Shown: piece by piece, positions 11,637-22,712 of the stretch
Layout: the number at the start of each line of letters is the position of its first letter
How positions within the stretch are numbered: the stretch's first letter is position 1
Assembly: GCA_030280995.1 (NCBI GenBank)
Contig: JASXTE010000001.1
Location: 29,234,606-29,298,605 of the forward strand
Reading direction: 5' to 3'
DNA from: Hemileia vastatrix
Taxonomy: Eukaryota > Basidiomycota > Pucciniomycetes > Pucciniales > Zaghouaniaceae
DNA length: 64,000 nucleotides
Notes under the pieces: model-generated
What the model was told of the DNA's origin: nothing
Databases searched by the model: none
What the model saw: the letters and a program-made list of their open reading frames with translations, nothing else
Position numbers and translations under genes: made by a program

Positions 11637-12774
11637 TGTCGGTCAGTCGTCTAGAAGAAGGTAAGGAAAAGAGGAGAAAAGGAGGGAAAAAGGAGGAGGA
11701 CAAGGGAAAAGATAAAAGAAATAAACTATAATAGAATATTTAATTTATTTAAAAGGAAAACAACGGCGAGTAACTTGAGAGATGACAAAAACTTAGGCTT
11801 TATTCATAAAAATATTATTTAAGGTAAGGGTTCTGCGCGGCAAACACTTTTAATTACTATCAGACTTAAAGCAACCTTTAAATTGTTATATAGAATTTTA
11901 ATTAGAATTGTATTACTAATAAAAAGAATATAAACTTAATAAAATTGTCTTTAATTTGTGGAGTGTATATTAAGTGATGATGCTACAGGGGATTATCCAA
12001 GGCCCTTTTATAGGCAATGGGTCCTTTGAAGCGCCACTATATTTGTAAATACAATAATTAGAGTAGAATAAAACAAATATATCAAAGAGTAAATGAAACA
12101 TAACAATGTAGAGAAAAATATGAAACAAATAATTAAAACCCCAATTAAGAATCCAATTTTCCCGCCATTAATTCCCAAATCAGTAAGTAAAAATAGTGAA
12201 TAACTAAACAAGATTGGAACATAGGAAATATGAGAAAAATAATTCCAAACAGATGGTACAGTCTGATTTAAGTACATTTTAAGTGAAACAAAAAAAATAC
12301 TTTGACACAACAAAACATGTAATTAATCTCAATTTAGTATAAATTAATTAATTGGTTTTTCCTGACACAATTAAGGGTCAAAAGAAGCGTCATTAATTAT
12401 TGTTTAGTATTATGTGAAAGGTGTTATTTAATATATAAATTTAAATAATTAATTTAAATATATTATAAGTCAATTTTACACTTATAACTATAATATATGT
12501 TTTTCAATTAATTAAATATAAATTTATAATTATTAAATACATAAAAATGCGCCATTATTTGTAGAAAATATTATATTATGTTCAATTTAACTGTATATAA
12601 AAATTTATATAACCAATAAAATTAATATAACACTTGTATATAATAAAATACTTATATAATTTTATTATGCAATAAAATATTAATTTATATTCATTAAATA
12701 CAATTCTTACCCACTCTTTCAGGTTTTATAAGTTACATATCATTTACTGGACTCCTGGAATAGCCTGGCTGACA
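11637..12774 (-). repeat. 3' LTR of element C (1138 bp)
   Basis: The minus strand begins TGTCAGCCAGGC and ends GACCGACA. It includes a minus-strand TATAAAAGG near 12006, the likely U3 promoter. The 101-codon open frame 12008-12313, repeated in the other LTR, has no recognisable product and starts inside the TATA region, so it is not called as a gene. Confidence 0.95.
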
Positions 12775-12787
12775 CTCCCTCACTCTA
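12775..12787 (-). promoter_or_regulatory. Polypurine tract of element C
   Basis: Minus-strand AGAGTGAGGGAG lies directly before the LTR. The same purine run is found at E (38717) and J (54219). Confidence 0.65.
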
Positions 12788-12808
12788 AAAAAAACAATAA
12801 AAAAAATG

Positions 12809-14408
12809 CTAAGATTTTTTCTTTTTGTATTTTTTCAACAGAGTAGGCAGATTTGAAATTTCCTTGCCAGGTATCCATGCATCATGTTCAGATGATTTGT
12901 TCTTATATCTCAATAAATATTCAGTACCTCTTTCAGAAGTGATAATTCTATCATTGAGAATTTTATCAATTTCTGCTGTTTCTGTGACTTCCTGAGGGTT
13001 CTTCTTAGGTCTTCCTCTTCTTTTTGGAAATAAGTCACTGTTGGAAGTATAAGGCTTAAGCAAAGAAATGGGAAAGACAGGATGTTTCCTATCATATGGA
13101 GAATACAATACAACTTCTACTGCATTATCCCCAACCATTCTTTTAACAACAAATGGTCCTACAAAAGGATCTTTTAATTTGTGATTACCTTGTAAATTGA
13201 AATGGACAGTAGAGATCAACACTTCATCACCCTTGTTAAATGTGTATTCTTTATGGGATTTATCCCATCTTTTCTTTTCATATTCAAATGCTTTATCAAT
13301 ACAACTCTGAGCATGTTTTCTGCATAGCTGTTGCATTTGCATAAAAGATTTTACACCAGGGTGTAGTTCCAACTTAGGTAATTTATTATTGAGAATCTGA
13401 GCAGGAGTGTTTGGGACATAACCTAACCAAAGCTCAAAAGGCTTTTTCTCAGTGACAGAATGAACAGTGCTATTATATGCAAATTCAAGACCAGGCAAAA
13501 GAGTGACCCAATCATGAGTAAATCTGTCATTGTCTTTATATTCTAAACCAAAGGCACAATACCTTCTAATCATATCTTCCAGAGTTTGAATCATTCTTTC
13601 AGCTAGACCATCAGTCTGAGGATGGTGAGCTGTAGACAATTTTAACTCACAGCCACAAATATCCATCAAAGAGGTCCAAAACTCAGAAGTGAATTTTGGA
13701 TCCCTATCAGAGATAATGGCTTTTGGAAAACCAATAATATTAAACATGTAAGACCACCATAAGAAAGCTAATTCTTTGTTGGATACATCTTTGTGGGTTG
13801 GAATAAATTTGCACATTTTTGTGAATCTATCCACTATTACCCAGCAAGAGTTAAAGCTATATTTACCTGCAACAGGAAGACCAGTGACAAAATCCATATT
13901 AATGATTTGCCAGGGAGCAGTAGGTGCTTCAATATGTTGTAATAACCCTGCTCTCTTACCTGTTAACCTTTTAGATTTTTGGCAGGAATCACAAGATTCA
14001 ACATATAATTTTGTGTCTTCAGACATATTAGCCCACAATGCAGTGTTTTTGATTCTAATCAATGTTTTTTCAAGATCAAAATGACCAGCTAATATGTCAT
14101 CATGAAAAAGTTTGAGGATAGTTTCTTTCATTGAAGGAGGAATAACAATTACATTGGTAAGCTTCCTTCTATAATATATATAACCATCTTCAATAGAAAA
14201 CTTTCCTTTATTTAAAGAATTTTGGTACTTTGCAGGAAGAGTTTTTATTAAATCTTGAATTGAAGCATTCTTAGGATCATTTAAGATTGTAACCAATTTA
14301 TTTAAATCAGAATCTTTATCATATGAATCCAGTATTAACTGTAATAACTCTTCTTCCATATCAACTATAAATATACTATGGATATGAACAGTATCATCTT
14401 CAGGTACA
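12809..14408 (-). CDS. Element C integrase with AT-hook and chromodomain
   Basis: It is open to 14476, but the homologous sequence starts at VPEDD, just after the frameshift at about 14408. Counting from the open-frame start: zinc-binding H125, H132, C162, C165; catalytic D195 (INMDF), D257 (SDRDPKF) and E293 (GLAERMI), a D-x35-E spacing; a GPF motif near 440; an AT-hook RRGRPKK near 486-492; and a chromodomain in the last 55 residues (EYLLRYKNKSSEHDAWIPG). It inserts element DNA in the host nucleus. A one-base insertion separates it from the RT-RNase H frame; in B and E this junction is continuous, so this is a lesion and not a programmed shift. Confidence 0.9.
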
Positions 14409-16487
14409 TTAAGCAGGATTTGAGTCATTATTTGGAAGAGGCAATCTGGAGAGCATATCAACATTAGAGTGAACATTTCCAGCTCTATGGATAATTTTCA
14501 TCCTTCCTCTGTATTCTTGAACAGCAAGTTGCCACCTGAACATATGTCTGTTAGGTTTCTTTAGGTTTAAGAGAGATTTCACAGCACTACAGTCAGTTAC
14601 CAACTCAAATTTTTGGTCATCCAAATAGTAATGAAGTTTCTCAAGAGCCCAAACAACTGCTAAGCACTCCAATTGAGTAGCACCATATTTCAATTCACTA
14701 TTTCTTAAAGTTCTTGAAATATAACAAATTACAACCTCTGAGGATTTATCATTAATAATTTGCTTTTGGTGAAGGGCAGCACCCAGACCAATAAAGCTAG
14801 CATCTGTATAAAGGACAAATGGCTTGTTAAAATCTGGAAGAGCCAATATAGGGGCTGTCATTAAGCAACTTTTTAATGTATCAAAAGCTTTTTGACAGTC
14901 ATTGTTCCAGAGAAAAGCAACATCTTTTCTGGTCAGTTTTGTAAGAGGCAAGGCTATGGCCTGATAATTTTTAATATATTGTCTATAATAGCCACACATA
15001 CCCAAAAAACTTTGGATTTCTCTTACAGAAGTTGGTGCTTTTACATTTTGAATGGCAGCAACTTTATTATGGTCTACACAAATTTGTAAGCCTGACACAA
15101 CATGGCCAAGGACTCTCAAAGATTGAAAACCAAATTTACACTTTTTTAAAGATAAGGTCGTATTGATTTCATCCATTTTTTGGAAAACACTATTCAAGTG
15201 AATCATATGTACATTAAAAGTTTTAGAAAAAACAATAATATCATCAATATAAACCATGAGCCAACCTTTAATAATTTCTTGATGGAAAGTGTTATCCATG
15301 ACTTTTTGAAAAACTGAAGGAGCATTTTTAGGGCCAAATGGCATTCTAACATACTTATATATTCCAATATGAGTAGCAATAAGCAAAAAATTTTGAGAAT
15401 TAGTCTCAAATGGAACTTGATGATAACCTTTATTACCATCCAGACAACTAATAAATTTTGCACCTTGCAAGGTAGCATGTATTGAATTAATTCTGGGTAA
15501 AGGATAAATATCATCAACAGTATAAGTATTTAAAGCTCTGTAATCTCCACATAATCTAGCTTTACCTTTTTCATAAGAAATAAAGACTGGGGAGATGACA
15601 CAATATTTGGGGGTGACATCCACTTTCTCAATGATATTCATTTTCAATAATGTTTGAATATTATCTTCAATATCTTTTCTTTTTGATTGAGAAGCAGGAT
15701 ATGGTTTTTTCTTAAGGTTAGGAGGAATATCACTCAAATTACAGGATAAGGTAATTTTCATCTCTTCCTGAACAATTCCCAAGACATGAGAACCATGAGC
15801 AAAAGCCATAGGGAAAGAGGTAATAGAGGCAACAATAGAATCCTTTTTTTCACTAGTCAAATGATCACCAAAAGAAGCAGTATTTATTTCATGTAATAAA
15901 TCATCCATTTCAGTTGTTGTTCTACCTTTACACTGGATCAGTGAGTTACAAGATTTCAATAAATGCCCAGAAGTTCTAGGAGAGGAAATTTTGAATTTCC
16001 TTTTCCCATTCATTCCTAAGGTAAAGCAATTATTTGCTGGGTCCAGTTTCACACCAAACATGGTTAAAATATCATTTCCCATAATAAACCAATTTCTCAA
16101 ATTATCATTTTTCATGACAACAAACTCACAAATAGCTCTGACTAAACCATTATTATATTTGAAGAAAACAGAGGTTTTGTATTTACCAATAGGAAATAAG
16201 GTAGAACCATACCCTCTCCATTTTTCAGAAGTTATAGGTAATAATTTACTCAAATATTCCTTATCCACTGAAGCCAAAGCTTTTTCAGATACTACACTTC
16301 CTCCAGCACCAGAATCAAGAACTACATCAACATTTTTACCATTAATGATAACAGGTGCCTTTAAAGCGGATATAGGAATAGAATTGTTAGTAATATCTTT
16401 AATTATCTCAGCATTTTCTACGGAAGATAAATTCAATACACAATCTTCAGATATATTATTTAAATAATGGACATCATGTTCCAACAT
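14409..16487 (-). CDS. Element C protease, reverse transcriptase and RNase H
   Basis: A 692-codon open frame. Protease D-S-G is at D58 (VVLDSGAGGS). RT blocks run about 280-480 with YIDD at 413-416. RNase H acidic residues are D562, E607, D632 and D677. The reading runs in the same frame back into Gag through TAA at 16563-16565 and is interrupted by a one-base insertion at its 3' end (LPLPNNDSNPA then stop). In the related copies A, B and E there is no stop between Gag and protease, so this was one long Gag-Pol frame. The catalytic residues all look intact. Confidence 0.92.
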   Translation of the reverse strand: MLEHDVHYLNNISEDCVLNLSSVENAEIIKDITNNSIPISALKAPVIINGKNVDVVLDSGAGGSVVSEKALASVDKEYLSKLLPITSEKWRGYGSTLFPIGKYKTSVFFKYNNGLVRAICEFVVMKNDNLRNWFIMGNDILTMFGVKLDPANNCFTLGMNGKRKFKISSPRTSGHLLKSCNSLIQCKGRTTTEMDDLLHEINTASFGDHLTSEKKDSIVASITSFPMAFAHGSHVLGIVQEEMKITLSCNLSDIPPNLKKKPYPASQSKRKDIEDNIQTLLKMNIIEKVDVTPKYCVISPVFISYEKGKARLCGDYRALNTYTVDDIYPLPRINSIHATLQGAKFISCLDGNKGYHQVPFETNSQNFLLIATHIGIYKYVRMPFGPKNAPSVFQKVMDNTFHQEIIKGWLMVYIDDIIVFSKTFNVHMIHLNSVFQKMDEINTTLSLKKCKFGFQSLRVLGHVVSGLQICVDHNKVAAIQNVKAPTSVREIQSFLGMCGYYRQYIKNYQAIALPLTKLTRKDVAFLWNNDCQKAFDTLKSCLMTAPILALPDFNKPFVLYTDASFIGLGAALHQKQIINDKSSEVVICYISRTLRNSELKYGATQLECLAVVWALEKLHYYLDDQKFELVTDCSAVKSLLNLKKPNRHMFRWQLAVQEYRGRMKIIHRAGNVHSNVDMLSRLPLPNNDSNPA

Positions 16488-16562
16488 TAAAACATCTTTA
16501 ACAGATTCATTGTCATAGGAGATATTACTTTCACAGTCACTGGAAGAATTATTGACATCAAT

Positions 16563-18302
16563 TTAAACTTCATCAGTGTCTTCATTTTGTTCAACAAGAT
16601 GAATTTTCTTGTCACAAACATGACCCTTCTGCCACGGTTTGTTACACTTATAACAAGTATTTGTTGCATATTTTTTAGGTGCAACTGGGGCAGAGGGTTT
16701 CCCAGATTTTTCTGGGAGCTTTATAGAAGGTTTATTCTGATCATTATAAGATTTACCAAGGTAATTCTTTGGTTCATATCTATGGTTGAGCAGTACTTCA
16801 TTACAGATATTAATGAAAGAAGAATTTTCCCTTACATGCTCAGTTCTAGCCAAAATCAAATCCCTAAGAGAATTTGGTAATTCATACAAGATTTTATCTC
16901 TCAAAATATCATAATCCATCTTTGGATCAATTGCTCTAAGGATTTTAGTTATTTTCATCAGAAAAACAATGGGCTTTTAAACAGAGGAGGATACATATCT
17001 AGTATTCTCATAATGTCTCTGTTGAGCTAACCTGAATTTTGAACCACCAAACTGATTCTAAATCAAGGATTTCCAATCATTCCATGTATAATGATTGTTA
17101 TCTAAATGGACAGATTCATACCACATCAAGGCTACATTGGAAAATAAAGAAATTAGCTTAGAAACAATTTCCTCATCAGGTAGTTTATCAGATCTCTTTA
17201 AATTATCAATTCTTTGGATAAAGTGTTGCCAATCAGAGAAAGAATCACCATCAAAGGTAGGATATTGGTCTAACTTAGGCCAATTTTTCTGACTACTGGG
17301 ATGGTCCACTTTTTGGTTTGAATTATTCATTAGTAATAATTCCTGAAGTTTAGCCAGGTGTTCAGAAATTTCATTATTTACAGACACAGCTGGTGCATGA
17401 CCATCACAAGATTTTTTGCTAGTAGCAAAAGATTTTACAGACTCATTGTCAGTTTGTTTAATGGTTGAAATATGAGGAAGAAAGGATGAACTTTGCTCAG
17501 GTTTTTTCCCTTTATTTTCATGCAGCTTATTGACAGAAATCTCATTTAATTCATTATTGATGGTTAAGGTTGAGAACTTTTCCTGCAGGTCAGACACATA
17601 GTTTCTTATTCTTGGAATTTCAGACATCTGGTCATTTACTTTTGCAAGAGATAGAACATTTCTGTCCTCAGAAACTGAGTGTTTGGTACTTAGTGCATGG
17701 AAATCATTTTTTAGCTTTTTAAACTCATTTTGCAGAGATTTTATTTCATTCTTGAATGAATAATTTTCCTCAATAAGGGGTTTCAATTCACTCAAGGTCT
17801 TATGTAGACTGATATTTCTATCTGAGAAAGCTCTATGGTCACTTCTTATTTGTTTTTGTTGACTAAGAACAATATTCAAGGTTTCTTTGATTTTTAAATA
17901 AGCTGTATCTTGTACAGAAGAACTCACTTTACATTGCAAGTGAAAATTATTTAATCTATCATTTTCATGGATTAACACATCTCTCACATGTTTGTCTTTC
18001 ACAATATTAAAATCAAGGGTATCTTTCAATATTTCCTCAGAAGTTTTTTCAATTAAGGTATAGATTTCAGGGGGAACAGAATCATTTTTAATTGCAAGAG
18101 AAGGATTAATTAAAGATGTAGAAGTTAAATGTAAAGGTTCATCAAATGACAATTTGCTAATTACATCAATAGGGCTACTAGTTACAGGAAGCTGTCTTTT
18201 AACAGGTCTAACTGTTCTTTCACCATGTTCAATAATATTACCTGCAGAAGAAAATTTATTAGAAAACATACCCAAGTGACTATCAACCAAATTACTTACC
18301 AT
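16563..18302 (-). pseudogene. Element C Gag main frame (two internal stops)
   Basis: It starts at ATG 18302 in a GCCATGG context, overlapping the stop of the leader frame. The N-terminal half is rich in coiled-coil-like segments (about 17500-17950, SFKNEIKSLQNEFKKLKND). The capsid-like region follows (QKNWPKLDQYPTFDGDSFSDW). It is broken by TAG at 17058-17060 in the KSLI-NQFGG stretch and TAA at 16977-16979. The zinc knuckle CYKCNKPWQKGHVC lies at about 16660-16620. TAA at 16563-16565 closes it where other copies read on into protease. It forms the virus-like particle in this family. Confidence 0.85.
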
Positions 18303-18977
18303 GGCAGAGGAGGAAACTTCCCCTGGGACTGGGTTTGGGATTGTGCTTGGGCCTTCTTTCTCCTGCCTTGTTGGTAGGGATGAGGAGGTGGATGGAAATT
18401 GGGTGTTCTGGATGGGCCAGGCTGATGATGAGGAAGGTGTTGCAAATTCTGTTGGTAGTGACTCATTAGATAATCCCATTTCCATTGCTCTACTTCCATA
18501 GTATTTTGATTTTGGATGGTTGAGCTGGGTGGCTGTGAAGGTTGAGCCTGAAACTGAGGCTGATTGGGATGCAACTGAGGAGGGGCCTGGGCCTGAATCT
18601 GGTTCCTGAATTCTTGAACCTGATCCCACAAGGTGTCTACCTTTGCTTTGTACGTCATATTTTCTGTCTTCAACTCTTTTATATGACTGGATAGGTTGCT
18701 GATTTTTTGTGGCAGAGGAAGCTTTTTTATTTTGAAGCCTTTTGGAAGACCTTCTTGAGGCACTAGAGGCTTTACTTCCTTCTGTGGTACTGGGGGAAGG
18801 GGGTTTGGTTTGTTTGCATTTCCTGTCATTTCCACATCCTGCAGTATGTGAATTCTTTGTGTTAGCATAGGATTTTTTATGTCCAACTTTAGAAGAACTT
18901 ACAGTGTCAGCATCATAGTCAATTTCAATTTCATCCACTTGCATGTAATCCATTTTGTCAGCCAAATTGTTGGACAT
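18296..18977 (-). CDS. Element C gag leader protein, spliced (exons 18977-18903 and 18838-18296)
   Basis: Exon 1 encodes 25 residues (MSNNLADKMDYMQVDE ... DADT) and ends at a GTAAGT donor on a codon boundary. A 64-nt intron ends ACTGCAG, and exon 2 opens D-V-E-M-T-G in frame. Exon 2 carries LPKGFKIKK, a helical segment (NLSSHIKELKTEN), a Pro/Gln-rich part, the WKWDY motif and a basic tail, ending Leu-Pro-Trp-stop. The stop lies in CCATGGTAAGT, which also starts the main Gag frame one base back. The unspliced first frame is also open from 18977 to 17058. The same structure recurs in A, B and M. No known domain is recognised. Confidence 0.6.
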
Positions 18978-19675
18978 ACTAGTGGGAAGATTTTAATTTA
19001 CTTCTTATTTTTTTTAAAAAAAAATAATAAAAGTTAGTTAATAATTGCTCCAAATAATAATAAAAAATCTTATTAATTAAATTATAGAAAAAAAAATTTT
19101 TCAATATAAAGTAATAATTATAAAAAATTAATTTTTATTAAAAAAAATGGATTGCAAGGTTAAATTGGGAATAAACAATCAATTTAATTCAACCAATTAA
19201 TTACCAATATTAAATATGGCAATATATTTGGGACTAAGCACAAATTACTTTTAAGTCAACCAAAATTAACAATAATTAATAATATGAAAAAAATTAAATT
19301 AATAATTCAATTTGTATTAATAAAAAATGTCAAAACTTCTAGGACTAAGAGGATTTAACACTCTATAATGGTCAACTAGGAAAAAAAAAATTAATAATTG
19401 AACACTTACACTCAGTGAATCAGCAATTAAGCCACAATCACTGTTATTGCAGTAAAAATATAGTAATATGAGTGAGAGGTGCAAAGGTGAACTTACTATA
19501 GTGATCGAAAAATCACTTCAAAATAATATAAGAATTAATATAATATAAACATAAGAGATCGAACCCAAGTTCAAAACACAGTCGCGGCAAACGTTTTGTT
19601 TTTGCTAGGTGTTTTGTGCGTTTTGTCGTTCCTCGCCAGGCTCAATCGTCGTCGTCGTTTGGAAAGGTCCCCAGT
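18978..19675 (-). other. Untranslated leader of element C
   Basis: This is A/T-rich sequence between the 5' LTR and gag, with a few TCAACTAGG and GGACTAAG motifs shared with the A leader. No gene is seen. A primer binding site candidate sits at its LTR end. Confidence 0.7.
19660..19675 (-). promoter_or_regulatory. Putative primer binding site of element C
   Basis: Directly after the LTR on the minus strand it reads ACTGGGGACCTTTCC. Element B has ATTGGGGATCTTTCC at the same place and E has a weaker match (AACTGATGCCCTTTCC). It does not start with the TGGTAGC of an initiator-Met primer; the tRNA is not identified. Confidence 0.45.
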
Positions 19676-20812
19676 TGTCGGTCAGTTGTCTAGAAGAAGG
19701 TAAGGAAAAGAGGAGAAAAGGAGGGAAAAAGGAGGAGGACAAGGGAAAATATAAAAGAAATGAACTATAATAGAATATTTAATTTATTTAAAAGGAAAAC
19801 AACGGCGAGTAACTTGAGAGATGACAAAAACTTAGGCTTTATTCATAAAAATATTATTTAAGGTAAGGGTTCTGCGCGGCAAACACTTTTAATTACTATC
19901 AGAGTTAAAGCAACCTTTAAATTGTTATATAGAATTTTAATTAGAATTGTATTACTAATAAAAAGAATATAAACTTAATAAAATTGTCTTTAATTTGTGG
20001 AGTGTATATTAAGTGATGATGCTACAGGGGATTATCCAAGGCCCTTTTATAGGCAATGGGTCCTCTGAAGCGCCACTATATTTGTAAATACAATTATTAG
20101 AGTAGAGTAAAACAAATATATCAAAGAGTAAATGAAACATAACAATGTAGAGAAAAATATGAAACAAATAATTAAAACCCCAATTAAGAATCCAATTTTC
20201 CCGCCATTAATTCCCAAATCAGTAAGTAAAAATAGTGAATAACTAAACAAGATTGGAACATAGGAACTATGAGAAAAATAATTCCAAACAGATGGTACCG
20301 TCTGATTTAAGTACATTTTAAGTGAAACAAAAAAAATACTTTGACACAACAAAACATGTAATTAATCTCAATTTAGTATAAATTAATTAATTGGTTTTTC
20401 CTGACACAATTAAGGGTCAAAAGAAGCGTCATTAATTATTGTTTAGTATTATGTGAAAGGTGTTATTTAATATATAAATTCAAATAATTAATTTAAATAT
20501 ATTATAAGTCAATTTTACACTTATAACTATAATATATGTTTTCAATTAATTAAATATAAATTTATATTTATTAAATACATAAAAATGCGCCATTATTTGT
20601 AGAATATATTATATTATGTTCAATTTAACTGTATATAAAAATTTATATAACCAATAAAATTAATATAACACTTGTATATAATAAAATACTTATATAATTT
20701 TATTATGCAATAAAATATTAATTTATATTCATTAAATACAATTCTTACCCACTCTTTCAGGTTTTATAAGTTACATATCATTTACTGGACTCCTGGAATA
20801 GCCTGGCTGATA
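19676..20812 (-). repeat. 5' LTR of element C (1137 bp)
   Basis: The LTR pairs with 11637-12774. The outer terminal dinucleotide has changed (minus TATCAGCC instead of TGTCAGCC). Minus-strand TATAAAAGG lies near 20045. Confidence 0.95.
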
Positions 20813-20817
20813 ATTTA

Positions 20818-21703
20818 TTTTATCTTTTACTGATTTATTATTCTCAGAGCCAATGATACTATGTTCATGTTCCATCATTGGTGTTTCATTTGCATGTTTC
20901 ATGAAAACAGGTACTCTTGTTACATAAGAAGTGTTATCTTTTATTCTTTCAGTTTTTTTCAACATGTTTTCTACTTCTATTTCCACTCTTTGTAACCTAT
21001 CCTGTATTACTGGTACATGAGTTAGGGTGTCATTTACATTTGAAAAAGATAATTTAACACGTCCCTCAATGGTAGCCATAATATTCTGAGAGTGTTCTAA
21101 TTTATTTTCTAAATTTCTAATCTCAGATTTAAAGCCCTTATTCTCATTGACTAATTCATTATTTGAATTTTCAATAATTTTTAATCTATTGGCCGTTGCA
21201 CTCAATGATTGTGTTAGTTGTAGTAATACCTTTTCTGTATTATTGTTTGACTCTTTTGAGAACTCTTCCAATTTTTCAATTCTCAATAATAATTTACTTA
21301 TTATCTTTGATTCCATTGGATTTTCTTTTAAAAAATATTCTATTTTTTCTGTGTCCAACTCAGAAGACTAATCATTTGATTCCAATTTAATATTAATAGC
21401 ATTATCCTGGTGATCAATAAAACTATCTACATTGTCTTTGTGCAAAGACAAGTTAAACATATTTTTTTAAAATGAATAATCCTTTAAATCATTATCAATT
21501 ATATCCAATAACTCCTTATTAATCTCATTACCTATAAGTAATTCATTGTTAGGTTGATGCAATTGATCATAAGAAGTTGGATGACTCACCAAGGTCTTAC
21601 CCCATTTCCCCTGCCTCTCCTTGGCTTTCCCCTGTAAGGGTGACTGCTGGATCCTTGTTGAGGCCAATTGTTGTAATTTTGGGCATACCAATCCCATTTC
21701 CAT
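20818..21703 (-). pseudogene. Element B Gag main frame, N-terminal half
   Basis: It opens L-V-S at the leader stop (21591) and reads through to 20818 with two stops: TAA at 21467-21469, just before an A7 run, and TAG at 21368-21370. The C-terminal part is a long coiled-coil-like helix (KLLLRIEKLEEFSKESNNN ... LENKLEHSQ). It rejoins the capsid-like region at 11631 across element C; the duplicated ATTTA falls within the codons for K-I-N-D. Confidence 0.8.
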
Positions 21704-22123
21704 TTGCTTACTGTAATTTTTTGGTCCTCCTCTTGGGCTGGAGGTGTTGCTATGGAATTGTTGGGTGCCACTGTTGGTGGTTGAGTCTTTATGTCCACTA
21801 GAGCTTGGTTGACTTCTATGAAACCTTGATCTGCTCTCTTTTCCAGATTGTTGATATGGTCCACTATGTTTTTGACTCTTATTGTCAAGGTGTTCAGTAG
21901 GGTGGATAGGGAGTGAACTTGTTCTTGTAATGTATTTTTTGACTTCTTTATTGAAACCTGCTTTAAAAGCTTTTCCCTTTCCTCCAGGGACATTGGCGGA
22001 GTGTTGTTAATTATGGGGGAGTCCTGGCCCTCCATTTGAATGTCCTGTAACAGGTCTTTCAGCTCTAGGTCTTAGGTTATAAGGCTTTGCCTTATTACTT
22101 ACAATGTCATTGTTGTCACACAT
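21586..22123 (-). CDS. Element B gag leader protein, spliced (exons 22123-22103 and 22044-21586)
   Basis: Exon 1 is only seven codons (MCDNNDI) and stops at GTAAGT. A 58-nt intron ends GTTACAG, and exon 2 opens D-I-Q-M-E-G-Q in frame. Exon 2 has a predicted coiled-coil stretch (SLSTLLNTLTIRVKNIVDH), WKWDWYAQ and a basic tail ending R-P-W-stop in CCTTGGTGAGT. Unlike C, the unspliced first frame is closed soon after the intron. The same organisation in divergent element families argues that this is a real gene. Function unknown. Confidence 0.6.
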
Positions 22124-22712
22124 TTTTACGTGGAATTTAAAGAATTTGAGAATTTAGATATAAAAAACTTCAAAAAGGAGTTTTATCAGTATCTATCAAT
22201 ACCACTGAAGACAATTTTATTGGTTACTTATTTGTATGAAGTGAATCTTTAAGTGCCAAAAGTCAAATATGCTTTTTATGTGGTCACTTGATTTAACTGG
22301 TCTACAATATGTAGCCGTGTTTTTATATTTAAAAGAAAACAACTGTCAGTAAGATTCTCTCTAAATATTTAATGAATGTTACAAACCAATAAAAAGAAAA
22401 GATTAAGAGTCCTGTTAAAAGAAAACAATTAATCAGTTTAATTGGTTAATTATCTGCAAAGATCACAAATTTAATTGGTCTATTGACAGACTCCCACTAA
22501 TAACAATTTTATGTTAAATTAGTGGTAAAATTTTTGATTCAATCTCACAATTTTATTATATAAGAGGGCTTCTTTTTCTGAAGTCACTATATAAGTAACC
22601 CCAACCTGTTGTAATTATCCAAATATTTCTATAGGGATATTATTTACATGTACCTTCTTTGAAATTTTTACTTACTGGATTATAACAGAATTCTTGAGGA
22701 AAGATCCCCAAT
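22124..22712 (-). other. Untranslated leader of element B with primer binding site
   Basis: A/T-rich leader between gag and the 5' LTR. The LTR-proximal 22698-22712 reads ATTGGGGATCTTTCC on the minus strand, matching the C primer-site candidate. No gene is seen. Confidence 0.6.

Larger units (their letters stand above)
11637..20812 (-). mobile_element. Ty3/Gypsy chromovirus C, nearly complete, nested in B
   Basis: LTRs 11637-12774 and 19676-20812 are flanked by perfect ATTTA duplications (11632-11636 and 20813-20817). The 9.18-kb element carries, on the minus strand, a spliced gag leader ORF, Gag, protease-RT-RNase H and integrase-chromodomain. It is the least damaged retroelement here, with three in-frame stops (17058-17060, 16977-16979, 16563-16565) and one single-base insertion near 14408. 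The LTRs differ by about 13 substitutions and one indel by eye. Confidence 0.95.

Noticed and set aside
12008..12313. 101-codon hydrophobic open frame in both C LTRs
   Set aside because: It overlaps the U3 promoter region and is duplicated only because LTRs are duplicated; no start context or family.
14409..14476. Programmed frameshift between RNase H and integrase in element C
   Set aside because: B and E read through this junction in one frame; C has a single extra base, so it is a lesion.
15991..16467. Plus-strand 158-codon open frame
   Set aside because: It is the antisense shadow of the element C protease region.
16563..16565. Stop-codon read-through between Gag and protease in C
   Set aside because: A, B and E have no stop here, so it is more likely a point mutation.
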